Positions 1 through 7,890 of a stretch of DNA of 64,000 nt are shown piece after piece; position 1 is the first letter of the stretch; each line of letters begins with the position of its first letter. The DNA comes from Rhodobacterales bacterium. Lineage in GTDB: Bacteria; Pseudomonadota; Alphaproteobacteria; Rhodobacterales; Rhodobacteraceae. The DNA lies in the NCBI GenBank assembly GCA_002747035.1, contig PDRZ01000016.1, positions 124,001-188,000 of the forward strand, written 5' to 3'. The notes below the pieces were generated by a model. That model had not been told where the DNA came from. It saw nothing but the letters and a program-made list of their open reading frames with translations, and searched no databases. The translations under genes were made by a program, and so were the position numbers.

Positions 1-47
1 AAGACGAAACCACCAAAGGCACGAAAGACATTCGAGCGGCAGAATGA
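1..47 (+). CDS. 3' end of an unidentified upstream gene (partial)
   Basis: The third forward frame is open from the window edge and stops with TGA at 45-47, encoding the tail DETTKGTKDIRAAE. The charged composition and codon choice look coding, but 15 codons are too few to name a family. The call rests only on an open frame that ends just before a palindromic intergenic block, so it could be chance. Confidence 0.3.
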   Translation, partial: DETTKGTKDIRAAE

Positions 48-62
48 CACCGCCCCGCGCCA

Positions 63-133
63 CACGAATTACAAAGCGTTTCCGCATCACGTTGACTCGG
101 CGTGATGTGGAAACGCTTTAGCTAAAATTCGTG
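63..133. repeat. 47-bp palindromic repeat (copy 1) nested in a second palindrome
   Basis: Positions 73-119 form a near-perfect inverted repeat: the left arm starts AAAGCGTTTCC, the right arm ends GGAAACGCTTT, with one mismatch over 19-bp arms. It is flanked by CACGAATT (63-70) and AATTCGTG (126-133), the outer halves of an AT-rich palindrome that is present uninterrupted near 37751. Related copies of the 47-bp unit are at 5283 and 44867. Confidence 0.75.
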
Positions 134-158
134 CCCCCAGGTTGCGGGCGGACGCGAC

Positions 159-187
159 TTGGCAAGCGGGCTGCATCCATCTATGGT
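159..187 (+). promoter_or_regulatory. Predicted sigma-70 promoter of the cysS-cimA leader
   Basis: A TTGGCA box (159-164) and a TATGGT box (182-187) are separated by exactly 17 bp. Transcription would be expected to start about 6-8 bp after the -10 box, at or right beside the ATG of the leader peptide at 194. Seen directly: the two boxes and the spacing. Inferred: promoter activity and start site. Confidence 0.5.
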
Positions 188-193
188 AAACCC

Positions 194-235
194 ATGAACG
201 GAACGATCTGCATTATCTGCTGCATTATCCGCTGA
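194..235 (+). CDS. Ile/Cys-rich leader peptide (candidate attenuator ORF)
   Basis: The frame runs ATG at 194 to TGA at 233-235 and encodes MNGTICIICCIIR. Of 13 residues, five are Ile and three are Cys, packed into codons 5-12. The next genes are cysS, which charges tRNA-Cys, and cimA, which begins isoleucine synthesis from pyruvate and acetyl-CoA, so the codon content matches the two downstream products. No good Shine-Dalgarno precedes the ATG, but the predicted transcript start lies at or next to it, which would suit leaderless translation, a mode known for trp leader peptides in some rhizobia. A hairpin overlapping the stop codon follows. The function is inferred from this arrangement; translation is not proven. 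Confidence 0.6.
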   Translation: MNGTICIICCIIR

Positions 236-265
236 GACATCTCAGGCGGGCCGTTCTTCTATTTC
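229..265 (+). terminator. Candidate attenuator hairpin of the cysS leader
   Basis: CCGCTGAGA (229-237) pairs with TCTCAG and CGG (240-249) with one bulged G, and is followed by a U-rich stretch (254-265). The 5' arm overlaps the last Ile/Arg/stop codons of the leader peptide. The 3' arm region GGCGGGC (245-251) can instead pair perfectly with GCCCGCC at 288-294, giving a mutually exclusive structure. A ribosome stalled on the Ile/Cys codons would mask the 5' arm and favour the alternative pairing. The T-tract is interrupted, so intrinsic termination strength is uncertain. Confidence 0.5.
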
Positions 266-320
266 AAACATGTCATGAAGTTGCTAAGCCCGCCGCAGAC
301 TATACGCGTGCGAGGACGCC

Positions 321-1706
321 ATGATCACTATCAAGCTGCACAACACGAAAACCCGAAAGAAAGAGGTTTTCACTCCCATCGACCCTGACAATGTTCGGAT
401 GTATGTCTGTGGTCCCACGGTTTATGATCGCGCCCATATCGGCAACGCACGCCCCGTGATCGTGTTTGACACGCTCTACCGCCTGTTGCGCCATGCCTAT
501 GGGGCAAATCACGTGACCTATGTGCGCAATTTCACCGACGTGGATGACAAGATCAACGCCCGCGCCGCCGAAAGCGGACGTGCAATTGGCGAGATCACGG
601 CCGAAACCACCCAGTGGTATCTTGATGACATGAGTGCGCTGGGGGCTTTGGAACCCAATGCCATGCCCCGTGCCACTCAGTTCATTCCCCAGATGATTAC
701 GATGATCGAAGGTCTGATCGCCGCTGGCCATGCCTATGCCAGAGACGGGCACGTTCTGTTCCGGGTGCGGTCCTATGAAAACTATGGTGCGCTCTCGGGG
801 CGTTCGGTGGATGACATGATCGCCGGGGCGCGGGTCGAAATCGCCCCGTTCAAGGAGGATCCGATGGATTTCGTCCTTTGGAAACCCTCAACCGAGGATC
901 TTCCCGGCTGGGACAGCCCCTGGGGCCGCGGCCGCCCCGGCTGGCATATCGAATGCTCGGCCATGTCTTACGAATTGCTGGGGCCAAGCTTTGATATCCA
1001 CGGCGGCGGCAATGATCTGATGTTCCCTCACCACGAAAACGAAATTGCCCAAAGCTGCTGTGCCCATCCCGAAAGTGATTTTGCCCAGATCTGGATGCAT
1101 AACGAGATGCTACAGGTCGAAGGCAAGAAGATGTCCAAATCGCTTGGCAACTTCTTTACCGTGCGCGACCTGCTTGACGGTCATGATGGCGCCCCCCCCG
1201 TGCCCGGCGAAGTCATCCGCTTCGTGTTCCTGTCGACCCATTACCGCAAACCCATGGACTGGACCGCGAAAAAGGCCGCCGAGGCCCAGGCGACCCTGCG
1301 CAAGTGGAGGGCGCTCACAGCGGGCATCGAACCCGCCGCAAGCGCCGCCCCCTCTGTGATCGAAGCACTTTGTGACGACCTCAACACTGCGGGGGCGATT
1401 ACAGCGTTGCACCAGCTTGCGGCGTCCGGTGACGGGGCCTCGTTAAAGGCCTCTGCCGCGCTGTTGGGACTGCTTGGCGATGACATGGGCGACTGGGCGG
1501 TGTCCGGCACCCCGGACCTCTCTGCCTATGAAACCCTGCTGTTCAACGCCCGAACTCAGGCCCTGCGAACCAAAGATTTCGCCGAGGTCGACCGGATCAA
1601 ATCCGCCCTTCTTGACGCCGGGCTTGAGGTGCGCATGTCCAAAACCGAAGTCACGCTGGAGCCCAGGCCCGGATTTGATCCATCCCGGCTGGAGGGTCTG
1701 GTATGA
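321..1706 (+). CDS. cysS: Cysteinyl-tRNA synthetase
   Basis: Class I aminoacyl-tRNA synthetase that activates cysteine with ATP and transfers it to tRNA-Cys in the cytoplasm. At 461 residues it has the family length. The HIGH-type motif HIGN is at residues 39-42 and KMSKS at 270-274. The zinc ligands expected for CysRS are visible as Cys30, Cys212, His237 and Glu241. The ATG at 321 is preceded by GAGGA at a normal spacing. The stop overlaps the ATG of cimA in an ATGA junction, so the two are almost certainly cotranscribed and translationally coupled. An Ile/Cys-rich leader frame with a hairpin sits directly upstream and is the likely control element. Confidence 0.97.
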   Translation: MITIKLHNTKTRKKEVFTPIDPDNVRMYVCGPTVYDRAHIGNARPVIVFDTLYRLLRHAYGANHVTYVRNFTDVDDKINARAAESGRAIGEITAETTQWYLDDMSALGALEPNAMPRATQFIPQMITMIEGLIAAGHAYARDGHVLFRVRSYENYGALSGRSVDDMIAGARVEIAPFKEDPMDFVLWKPSTEDLPGWDSPWGRGRPGWHIECSAMSYELLGPSFDIHGGGNDLMFPHHENEIAQSCCAHPESDFAQIWMHNEMLQVEGKKMSKSLGNFFTVRDLLDGHDGAPPVPGEVIRFVFLSTHYRKPMDWTAKKAAEAQATLRKWRALTAGIEPAASAAPSVIEALCDDLNTAGAITALHQLAASGDGASLKASAALLGLLGDDMGDWAVSGTPDLSAYETLLFNARTQALRTKDFAEVDRIKSALLDAGLEVRMSKTEVTLEPRPGFDPSRLEGLV

Positions 1707-3334
1707 CCCGCGAACGGCTCTTTATCTATGACACCACCCTGCGGGACGGACAGCAAACCCAGGGCGTGCAGTTTTCGACCCCCGAGAAGCAACAGATCGC
1801 TGAAACCCTCGACGCGCTCGGCGTGGATTACATCGAAGGCGGCTGGCCCGGAGCCAACCCGACGGACAGCGCGTTTTTCGAAACCGCACCGAAAACCCGC
1901 GCCACCTTTACCGCCTTTGGCATGACCAAACGCGCCGGGCGCTCGGCGGACAACGATGATGTTCTGGCCGAAGTTCTGAACGCGGGCACCCAAGCCGTCT
2001 GTCTCGTCGGCAAAACCCATGACTTCCATGTCACCACCGCCCTTGGCATCACGCTGGATGAAAACACCGAAAACATCCGCGCCACCATGGCCCACCTTGT
2101 GACCCGGGGCCGCGAAGCCCTGTTTGATGCCGAGCACTTCTTTGACGGTTACAAATCCAACCCGGATTATGCGTTGGAAGCGGTCAAGGCCGCCCATGAC
2201 GCCGGGGCGCGCTGGATCGTGCTCTGTGACACCAATGGCGGCACCCTTCCGGCGGAAATCCACGCCATCACCCGCGCGGTGATCGACGCAGGGATCCCCG
2301 GCACCCATCTGGGCATCCACACCCATAACGACACGGAAAACGCCGTGGCCGGCAGTCTTGCCGCCATCGACGCCGGCGCGCGACAGGTGCAGGGGACGCT
2401 CAACGGGCTTGGCGAACGCTGTGGCAACGCCAATCTCACCACGCTGATTCCCACCCTGCTGCTGAAAGAACCCTATGCCAGCCGTTTTGACACCGGCATT
2501 ACCCGCGACGCGCTTAAAACCCTGACCCAGGCCAGCCGTCAGCTGGATGACATCCTCAACCGCGTCCCCCTGCGACAGGCCCCTTACGTGGGGGCCAGCG
2601 CCTTTGCCCACAAGGCGGGGCTCCATGCCAGCGCGATCCTCAAGGACCCGACCACATACGAACATATCGACCCGGGCATGGTGGGCAATACACGCATCAT
2701 CCCCATGTCAAATCAGGCCGGCCAATCCAACCTGCGCCGCCGACTGGCCGATGCCGGGATCACGGTGGCCAGGGACAACCCGGCCCTCTCCCGCATCCTC
2801 GACACGATCAAATCGCGCGAGGCGATGGGATACACCTATGACAGCGCCCAAGCCTCGTTTGAATTGCTGGCCCGCCGTGAATTGGGGGACCTGCCCGAGT
2901 TTTTCGAGGTCAAACGCTACAAGGTCACGGTCGAACGCCGCAAGAACAAGTATAACAAAATGGTCTCGCTCTCCGAAGCGGTCGTGGTGGTCAAGGTGGA
3001 CGGGGAAAAGAAACTCTCGGTCTCGGAATCCATGGATGATACCGGATCGGACCGTGGTCCGGTCAATGCGCTCTCCAAGGCGCTGGCCAAGGATCTGGGC
3101 CGCTACCAATCCGCCATTGCCGACATGAAACTTGTCGATTTCAAGGTCCGCATCACCCAAGGCGGAACCGAGGCCGTGACTCGCGTGATCATCGACAGCG
3201 AAGATGATCAGGGGAGACGCTGGTCGACCGTGGGAGTCAGCCCCAATATCGTCGACGCCTCGTTCGAGGCGCTGCTGGATGCGATCACTTGGAAACTCCT
3301 GCGTGATGGCCCGGCAAACGACCCCGGCGCATAA
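1703..3334 (+). CDS. cimA: Citramalate synthase (2-isopropylmalate synthase family)
   Basis: Condenses pyruvate and acetyl-CoA to (R)-citramalate, the entry to threonine-independent isoleucine synthesis. The N-terminal HMGL-type TIM barrel starts with DTTLRDGQ (residues 10-17), and HTHND near residues 206-210 supplies metal ligands. The C-terminal part from about residue 390 looks like the LeuA-type allosteric dimer domain, the usual site of isoleucine feedback. The 543-residue length fits the CimA branch rather than the shorter homocitrate synthases. It overlaps cysS by 4 bp. Homocitrate or 2-isopropylmalate synthase is the alternative, but the WPGANPTD segment near residue 50 and the overall layout favour CimA. 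Confidence 0.92.
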   Translation: MTRERLFIYDTTLRDGQQTQGVQFSTPEKQQIAETLDALGVDYIEGGWPGANPTDSAFFETAPKTRATFTAFGMTKRAGRSADNDDVLAEVLNAGTQAVCLVGKTHDFHVTTALGITLDENTENIRATMAHLVTRGREALFDAEHFFDGYKSNPDYALEAVKAAHDAGARWIVLCDTNGGTLPAEIHAITRAVIDAGIPGTHLGIHTHNDTENAVAGSLAAIDAGARQVQGTLNGLGERCGNANLTTLIPTLLLKEPYASRFDTGITRDALKTLTQASRQLDDILNRVPLRQAPYVGASAFAHKAGLHASAILKDPTTYEHIDPGMVGNTRIIPMSNQAGQSNLRRRLADAGITVARDNPALSRILDTIKSREAMGYTYDSAQASFELLARRELGDLPEFFEVKRYKVTVERRKNKYNKMVSLSEAVVVVKVDGEKKLSVSESMDDTGSDRGPVNALSKALAKDLGRYQSAIADMKLVDFKVRITQGGTEAVTRVIIDSEDDQGRRWSTVGVSPNIVDASFEALLDAITWKLLRDGPANDPGA

Positions 3335-3385
3335 CCGCCACACGGGTCGGAACCGGGCGCGCGCCCTGCCTCTTCGTCTTTCTCC

Positions 3386-3500
3386 TAAAGCGTCCTGCCA
3401 AAAACCTGACTCACGGGGTGTTGGCAGAACGCGCGAAACACATAAATGTCGCGCTGCCTTCGCCCTTTTCCCTGTCTCAGGTTAAAGGTCGAACGCTTTA
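3386..3500. repeat. 115-bp element with terminal and subterminal inverted repeats
   Basis: The element begins TAAAGCGT (3386-3393) and ends ACGCTTTA (3493-3500), a perfect 8-bp terminal inverted repeat. At the same offset of 17 bp from each end lie AACCTGA (3403-3409) and TCAGGTT (3477-3483), also perfect. An inner hairpin, CTGCCAA with TTGGCAG (3421-3427), sits near the left end. It occupies the gap between cimA and a small membrane-protein gene and contains no convincing reading frame. The layout resembles a MITE or a structured RNA; no second copy is seen in this window. Confidence 0.5.
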
Positions 3501-3527
3501 TCCTGGATCCTGGCCCTGATCTGGAAT

Positions 3528-3836
3528 GTGCCCAACCCCATGCCGTGGTGGGTGCCTGCCCTGTGCGGACTGACCTCGGCCGCGGCGATCACGCTCGCCG
3601 CGCAAAACGCAGATAAACGCGCCATCCGGATGGCCATGGACGAAGGCCACGCCGCCGAAACACGCGCGGCACAGGCGACGGCCTATTGGATCGCGCTCCT
3701 GCTCTACCCCGTTTTCGCCCTGCCGCTGGCGCGGGGCTGGATCACCCCGCAAACCGGTTTTGCCGCCATGGGCACGCTGACCGGGGCGGCCTTCCTGCTC
3801 CTGTTCGTCTGGCACGATTTGCGGGGGCGGGGATGA
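3528..3836 (+). CDS. Small membrane protein of unknown function
   Basis: A 102-residue protein starting at GTG (3528). It has a hydrophobic segment near residues 7-25, a charged, Ala-rich stretch (DKRAIRMAMDEGHAAETRAA), then two hydrophobic segments (about 51-68 and 76-95) and the basic tail WHDLRGRG, so two to three membrane passes. I do not recognise the family. It lies between a MITE-like repeat and the remains of a hydrolase gene, and its stop abuts the breakpoint of that gene. Codon use matches the neighbours. A GTG start without a strong Shine-Dalgarno leaves the exact N-terminus open. Confidence 0.5.
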   Translation: MPNPMPWWVPALCGLTSAAAITLAAQNADKRAIRMAMDEGHAAETRAAQATAYWIALLLYPVFALPLARGWITPQTGFAAMGTLTGAAFLLLFVWHDLRGRG

Positions 3837-3842
3837 GCCTGA

Positions 3843-4268
3843 TCCCCCACCTCGGCACCCATCGCAAAGCCGCCAAGCTGGGCGCATGTGCTTGTGCGCC
3901 GGATGATCGGGCTTTCGATGCTGAACGCGGTGGGCCTCCATTGGTTCGATGATCGCACCGTGATCCAGTTCGCCCTGCCGCGCAGGGTGCTGGACGGCCC
4001 CATGGGCCACACCGCCACGACCGGCTATAGCTGGCGATTGAACAAATCCTACCACCCCCGTGACGATTGTAAGGCGGATATCGCCGCCCTGCCCCGGTTC
4101 CTGCTGATTGCCGGGCGCAAGGACGAAGCCTTTGTCGCCGGGCAGTATGAACCGCTCATGTCCCCGCTGAATGGGAACGATTCTTATACGCTGCTGGATG
4201 GCGTGGGCCATCTTGACGTGGTAAACGCCCCGGCAACGGCAGCGCGGATCAAAGAATTTCTCAAGTGA
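3843..4268 (+). pseudogene. 5'-truncated alpha/beta hydrolase
   Basis: The frame from 3843 to the TGA at 4266-4268 encodes only the C-terminal half of an alpha/beta hydrolase. Recognisable are a cap-domain stretch (RRMIGLSMLNAVG), the strand with acidic residue FLLIAGRKDEAF, and the catalytic-His region LLDGVGHLDVV. The N-terminal half, with the oxyanion region and the nucleophile elbow (GxSxG), is absent. The frame has a stop at 3840-3842 and the small membrane-protein gene ends at 3836, which marks the likely deletion junction. A GTG at 3888 could start a 126-residue product, but it would lack the nucleophile. The 3' end overlaps the next gene by 4 bp, so the original operon junction survives. 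Confidence 0.65.
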
Positions 4269-5080
4269 CCACCCAAGACATTGAAAAACCCGGTGACGAT
4301 GACCTTAACGCCTGTGCGGCCATCGTGGAAAAAGGGGACCCGGAAAGGTTCATGGCCACCATGGCCGCACCGGTGGCGGCGCGGGCGAAGCTGTTCCCGC
4401 TTTATGCCTTCAACGTCGAGATGGCCCGCGCACCCTGGGTGACGCAAGAGGCGATGATCGCAGAGATCCGACTGCAGTGGTGGCACGATGCGCTGGGAGA
4501 GATCGCGCAGGGCGGCAGCGCACGGCGGCACGAGGTGGTGACCCCGCTGGCCACAATCCTGACCCCCGCAACGGCGCGGATGTTGCAGGCGCTGGTGGAC
4601 GCACGCCAGCACGATATCTACCCGGACCCGTTCACAGATATGGCCGCGCTGGAGGCATATCTTGACCAGACCTCCGGGCATCTCATGGTGGCAGCCTGTG
4701 ATGTGTTGGCAAAGGGCGGCGTCCCCGAAACCCTCTCGCGCCAGGTGGGACGGGCGCAGGGGCTGGCCAACCTCTTACGCGCGCTGCCCGCACTGACCTC
4801 CCTTGGCCGATCGCCATTACCCCCGAACCTGCCGAGCGGCACTCAATCCGCACTTCAAACGCTTGCAAAGTCCCGGTTAAACGATCTTCGAATGGCCCGC
4901 GCACGCCGGGGCGAGGTTGCACGGCCTGCCCACCCTGCTCTCCTTTCGGCCTGGGCCTCTGGCCCGGTATTGAAACACGCCGTCAAAGCCCCCGAAAAGA
5001 TTCTCGCCGGTGCCCTGGCCCCCCGTGAGCTTTCCAGCCGCACCCGCCTGATCCTGCGCGCCGCCACAGGCTATTGGTAA
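4265..5080 (+). CDS. Squalene/phytoene synthase family protein
   Basis: A 271-residue all-alpha protein of the trans-isoprenyl diphosphate synthase head-to-head family. Features seen are FPLYAFNVEMARAPW near residue 41, RLQWWHDALGEI near residue 68, and a second helix pair around EAYLDQTSGHLMVAACDVL. The DxxxD metal motifs typical of true phytoene synthases are not well preserved, so this resembles the divergent NDUFAF6-like branch, proposed to help complex I assembly, rather than a carotenoid enzyme. It starts at GTG 4265, overlapping the hydrolase remnant by 4 bp. The substrate is unknown. Confidence 0.75.
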   Translation: MTTQDIEKPGDDDLNACAAIVEKGDPERFMATMAAPVAARAKLFPLYAFNVEMARAPWVTQEAMIAEIRLQWWHDALGEIAQGGSARRHEVVTPLATILTPATARMLQALVDARQHDIYPDPFTDMAALEAYLDQTSGHLMVAACDVLAKGGVPETLSRQVGRAQGLANLLRALPALTSLGRSPLPPNLPSGTQSALQTLAKSRLNDLRMARARRGEVARPAHPALLSAWASGPVLKHAVKAPEKILAGALAPRELSSRTRLILRAATGYW

Positions 5081-5183
5081 ACGACCCTCGCCCCGCCTCC
5101 CCGCCCCGTCTCAACGTCAGGAACAGCCAGCCCTCCCGCCCACTGCGGTCACATCAAAGATGTGATCCTCGATGGTTGGGCCC

Positions 5184-5266
5184 GGCGCGTGCGCGGCTGT
5201 GTGCAACGCACACAGCCGCGCACGCGCCCCCCGCTCGCCGCAGGCGGCGTGCCCCATAGGGCATGC
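5184..5266. repeat. Tripartite palindromic element, copy A
   Basis: Hairpin 1 has perfect 21-bp arms (5184-5204 and 5208-5228) around an AAC loop. Next come the shared 20-bp core (5229-5248, CCCCGCTCGCCGCAGGCGGC) and a smaller hairpin 2 (TGCCC with GGGCA, 5250-5263). Copies with the same hairpin-core-hairpin order but different hairpin sequences occur at 7176, 11697, 44752 and 51146. This copy lies between two convergent genes. Confidence 0.75.
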
Positions 5267-5282
5267 AAAGCGGGAACCTACA

Positions 5283-5325
5283 GCGTTTCCGCATTACGTT
5301 GACTCGACGTGATGTGAGTCCGCTT
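5283..5325. repeat. 47-bp palindromic repeat, copy 2 (degenerate)
   Basis: GCGTTTCCGCATTACGTTGA matches the left arm of the copy at 73, and the right arm is decayed (GTGAGTCCGCTT instead of GTGGAAACGCTT). It follows the tripartite element by 16 bp in the gap between convergent genes; the pair of families recurs in the same order near 44.8 kb. Confidence 0.65.
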
Positions 5326-5353
5326 CACAGGAAATCAGGGAAAATGCCTCATT

Positions 5354-6571
5354 TCATACTTCATCGCGCCGAAAGGCCAGCCAGATCAGCGCGCCCCCCG
5401 CCAGCATCAGAAACGGTGCCATGGCAAGGCTCACGCTCGCCCACCCTGTCGCAGCATCACCGCCCGAACAGTTCATCAACCCACCCGAGGCCAGCGACGC
5501 CATCGTCACCCCCCCGAACACGATCAGGTCATTCATGCCCTGCACCCTGCCCCGCTCGGACGGTTCGTGCGATCCGGCCAGCATGGTCGTTGCGCCAATA
5601 AACCCGAAATTCCACCCGAGTCCCAACAGGATCAGCGCGATATAGAAGTTTTCCAGCGCCACGCCCTGTAACGCCACCGCGCCCGCCCCGGCCAGGATCA
5701 CAAGCCCCGTTGCCACAACCGCCCGCACTCCGAACCGGACAATCAGGTGGCCGGTAAAGAAGCTCGGCACATACATCGCCAACACGTGGGCCGACACGAT
5801 ATTCGCCGCCGTATCGGTGTCAAAACCGCACCCGACCACCGCCAGTGGGGTCGAGGTCATCACAAGGTTCATCAACGCATAAGACACCATCGCCACGATG
5901 ATCGACACGGCCACGGTCGGGGATTGCAGCAACTCGCGCCGCGTCCGCCCCTTGGGCGCATCCGCATGAGCGACCTCGGGCTTGGGAATGTCCAGAAACA
6001 GGAACAGCGCCGACCCGACCACATTCACCGCGATCACCGCCAAATAGGTGCCCATAAACGGGATCACCATCGCGTCCGCCGTCACCTTCACCACCTGTGG
6101 ACCTATGATCGCACTCGCCAGCCCTCCGGCCATAACATAGGAAATCGCCTTGGGCCGGAACGCATCACTGGCTGTATCCGCAGCGGCAAACCGGTAGAAC
6201 CCGTGCGCCGACATATAGACCCCGGTCAACAAAGACCCGATCAGGAAGATCGGAAACGACGCATGATAAAGCCCATAGGCCCCCACCATGCCCCCGACCG
6301 CACCAAACGTGGCACCGATGAAAAACCCGGTCTTCCGCCCGTATTTCTGCATGATCCCCGACACTGGCGTCGCAGCCAGCATGGACCCCAGAACGATCAG
6401 AGAAATCGGCAGGGTGGCAAAACACGGGTTGCTGGCCAGCGTCTGCCCCGCCAATCCACCAATGGTGAAAATCATCGGCATTTGTGACCCAAGGATGGCC
6501 TGAGCCAGCACCAGAATGATTACGTTGCGCCTGGCGCGGCTGTCGTCATGCGTTTGGGTCAAATCTGTCAT
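5354..6571 (-). CDS. MFS transporter, YbfB/OFA-like 12-helix permease
   Basis: A 405-residue major facilitator with about 12 predicted membrane helices. The loop 2-3 signature is seen as GIMQKYGRKTGFFIGA near residue 75. The first helix runs from about residue 18 (IILVLAQAILGSQMPMIFTI), after a short polar N-terminus. A cytoplasmic loop in the middle (IPKPEVAHADAPKGRTRREL) separates the two six-helix halves. Substrate cannot be read from the sequence. The ATG at 6571 is followed by MTDLTQTHDD. It points toward the squalene synthase-family gene and shares the repeat-rich gap with it; cobB lies just upstream on the same strand. Confidence 0.88.
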   Translation of the reverse strand: MTDLTQTHDDSRARRNVIILVLAQAILGSQMPMIFTIGGLAGQTLASNPCFATLPISLIVLGSMLAATPVSGIMQKYGRKTGFFIGATFGAVGGMVGAYGLYHASFPIFLIGSLLTGVYMSAHGFYRFAAADTASDAFRPKAISYVMAGGLASAIIGPQVVKVTADAMVIPFMGTYLAVIAVNVVGSALFLFLDIPKPEVAHADAPKGRTRRELLQSPTVAVSIIVAMVSYALMNLVMTSTPLAVVGCGFDTDTAANIVSAHVLAMYVPSFFTGHLIVRFGVRAVVATGLVILAGAGAVALQGVALENFYIALILLGLGWNFGFIGATTMLAGSHEPSERGRVQGMNDLIVFGGVTMASLASGGLMNCSGGDAATGWASVSLAMAPFLMLAGGALIWLAFRRDEV

Positions 6572-6610
6572 GGCTCCGCCGTATCCCTTTGCGCGCCGCC
6601 CTGCAAGGTC

Positions 6611-7888
6611 TCACCTGACGTCGACAAGATGCAGGAACGACCCGGCCACCCGCCCTTCGACCAACCCCGCATCGGGCATCTCACTGCCTTCCGCGTCACA
6701 GTTCCGGAACATCGGCTGTCCCCTGGCCTCAAGCGTGCTGGCATAGTGAAACTCGTGACCGTTGAATTCCCCCTGAAACGGCCCGCGCAAGGCGCGCATC
6801 CTGCGGTATCCAAGATGCAACCGGCGGCGTTCGAAGGACGTCACCAGGGGCAACAACCCGGCCATGGAATGCGCCACCCCGCCGGCATCAACCAAACTCT
6901 CCCCAAGCATCATGTAGCCGCCGCATTCTCCATATATATCAATAGATTGCGCTGCCATCCTCAATGACTTCATGAACACAGATGCCGCGCTCAACCGCCC
7001 GGCATGAAGCTCCGGATACCCGCCCGGCAAAAAAACGAAATCCGCCGCAGGCACCGGCTCATCCGCCAGCGGTGAGAAAAACGAAATCTCCGCACCCGCG
7101 ACCCGCCAGTCGTTCAGCATGTGGGGATAAGCAAAGGCAAAGGCCGCGTCCCGCGCCACCGCGATCCGTTGACCCGGCGGCGCAAAGCGCCGCCCCCCGC
7201 CCGCCGCAGGCGGCTGCACCAAAGGTGCAGCGAGGGACAGCACCCGCTCAACCTCCAGCGTTTCGCCCAATGCCCCTGCCGCACGGTCCAGAAACGCATC
7301 AAGGTCGCCCCGTTCCCCGGCCTGAACCAACCCCAGATGGCGCGAGGGCAAGGCCAGATTCCCATTGCGCCGCAACGCCGCCAGCACGGGCAGACGCACG
7401 CGCTCCAGCGCCGCGCGCAACATGCGTTCGTGCCGTTCCGAGCCCACATTGTTCAAAATCACCCCGGCAACGGTCACCCGCGGATCATGATGTGCAAACC
7501 CCGCAACCAGCGCCGCCACCGATTGCGCCATATGGCTGGCATTAACCACCAATACAACAGGAAGCCCCAAAACCCGCGCCAGCTCCGCCGCCGAGCCGCG
7601 CCCCTCGGGCGGCGCACCGTCAAACAGGCCCATGGCCGCTTCGACAATCAACGTGCCCGGTCCTTCGGCCAGATGAAGCAGCCGCGCGGGTGTCATCGAC
7701 CACGCATCAAGGTTCACGCATTCCACCCCGCACGCCGCCGCGTGAAACCGGGGGTCAATGTAATCCGGTCCCGACTTGGCCCCGCGCACCTCGTGCCCCA
7801 GATTGCGCAGAAATCGCAACAGCGCCAGCGTCACCGTGGTCTTGCCGCTTCCCGATCCGGGCGCGGCAATCATCAGCCCGCGCGCCAC
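6611..7888 (-). CDS. cobB: Cobyrinate/hydrogenobyrinate a,c-diamide synthase
   Basis: Glutamine- and ATP-dependent amidation of the a and c carboxylates of the corrin ring in B12 synthesis. The P-loop APGSGSGKTT is at residues 9-18 in an N-terminal dethiobiotin synthetase-like ATPase domain. The C-terminal class I glutamine amidotransferase domain shows the nucleophile region YGECGGYMML and a terminal GSFLHL segment. The GTG start at 7888 has GAGGGG in front and lies 2 bp after cobA, so the pair is an operon. The linker near residues 220-237 is enlarged by a repeat element read in frame (7176-7229), encoding a Pro/Gly/Ala/Arg stretch. Whether the product is the cobalt-containing or cobalt-free intermediate cannot be told here. 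Confidence 0.92.
   Translation of the reverse strand: MARGLMIAAPGSGSGKTTVTLALLRFLRNLGHEVRGAKSGPDYIDPRFHAAACGVECVNLDAWSMTPARLLHLAEGPGTLIVEAAMGLFDGAPPEGRGSAAELARVLGLPVVLVVNASHMAQSVAALVAGFAHHDPRVTVAGVILNNVGSERHERMLRAALERVRLPVLAALRRNGNLALPSRHLGLVQAGERGDLDAFLDRAAGALGETLEVERVLSLAAPLVQPPAAGGGRRFAPPGQRIAVARDAAFAFAYPHMLNDWRVAGAEISFFSPLADEPVPAADFVFLPGGYPELHAGRLSAASVFMKSLRMAAQSIDIYGECGGYMMLGESLVDAGGVAHSMAGLLPLVTSFERRRLHLGYRRMRALRGPFQGEFNGHEFHYASTLEARGQPMFRNCDAEGSEMPDAGLVEGRVAGSFLHLVDVR
7176..7229. repeat. Tripartite palindromic element, copy B, inside cobB
   Basis: Hairpin 1 (GGCGGCGC with GCGCCGCC, AAA loop, 7176-7194), core CCCCGCCCGCCGCAGGCGGC (7195-7214) and hairpin 2 (TGCACC with GGTGCA, 7215-7229). 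The element keeps the cobB reading frame open and encodes part of its interdomain linker. Confidence 0.7.
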
Positions 7889-7890
7889 GG

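Noticed and set aside
300-752. Long minus-strand frames opposite cysS, cimA, pccAB, tkt and others
   Set aside because: They lie antisense to genes with clear family motifs, have His/Arg/Gly-rich products and arise from high GC at third codon positions.
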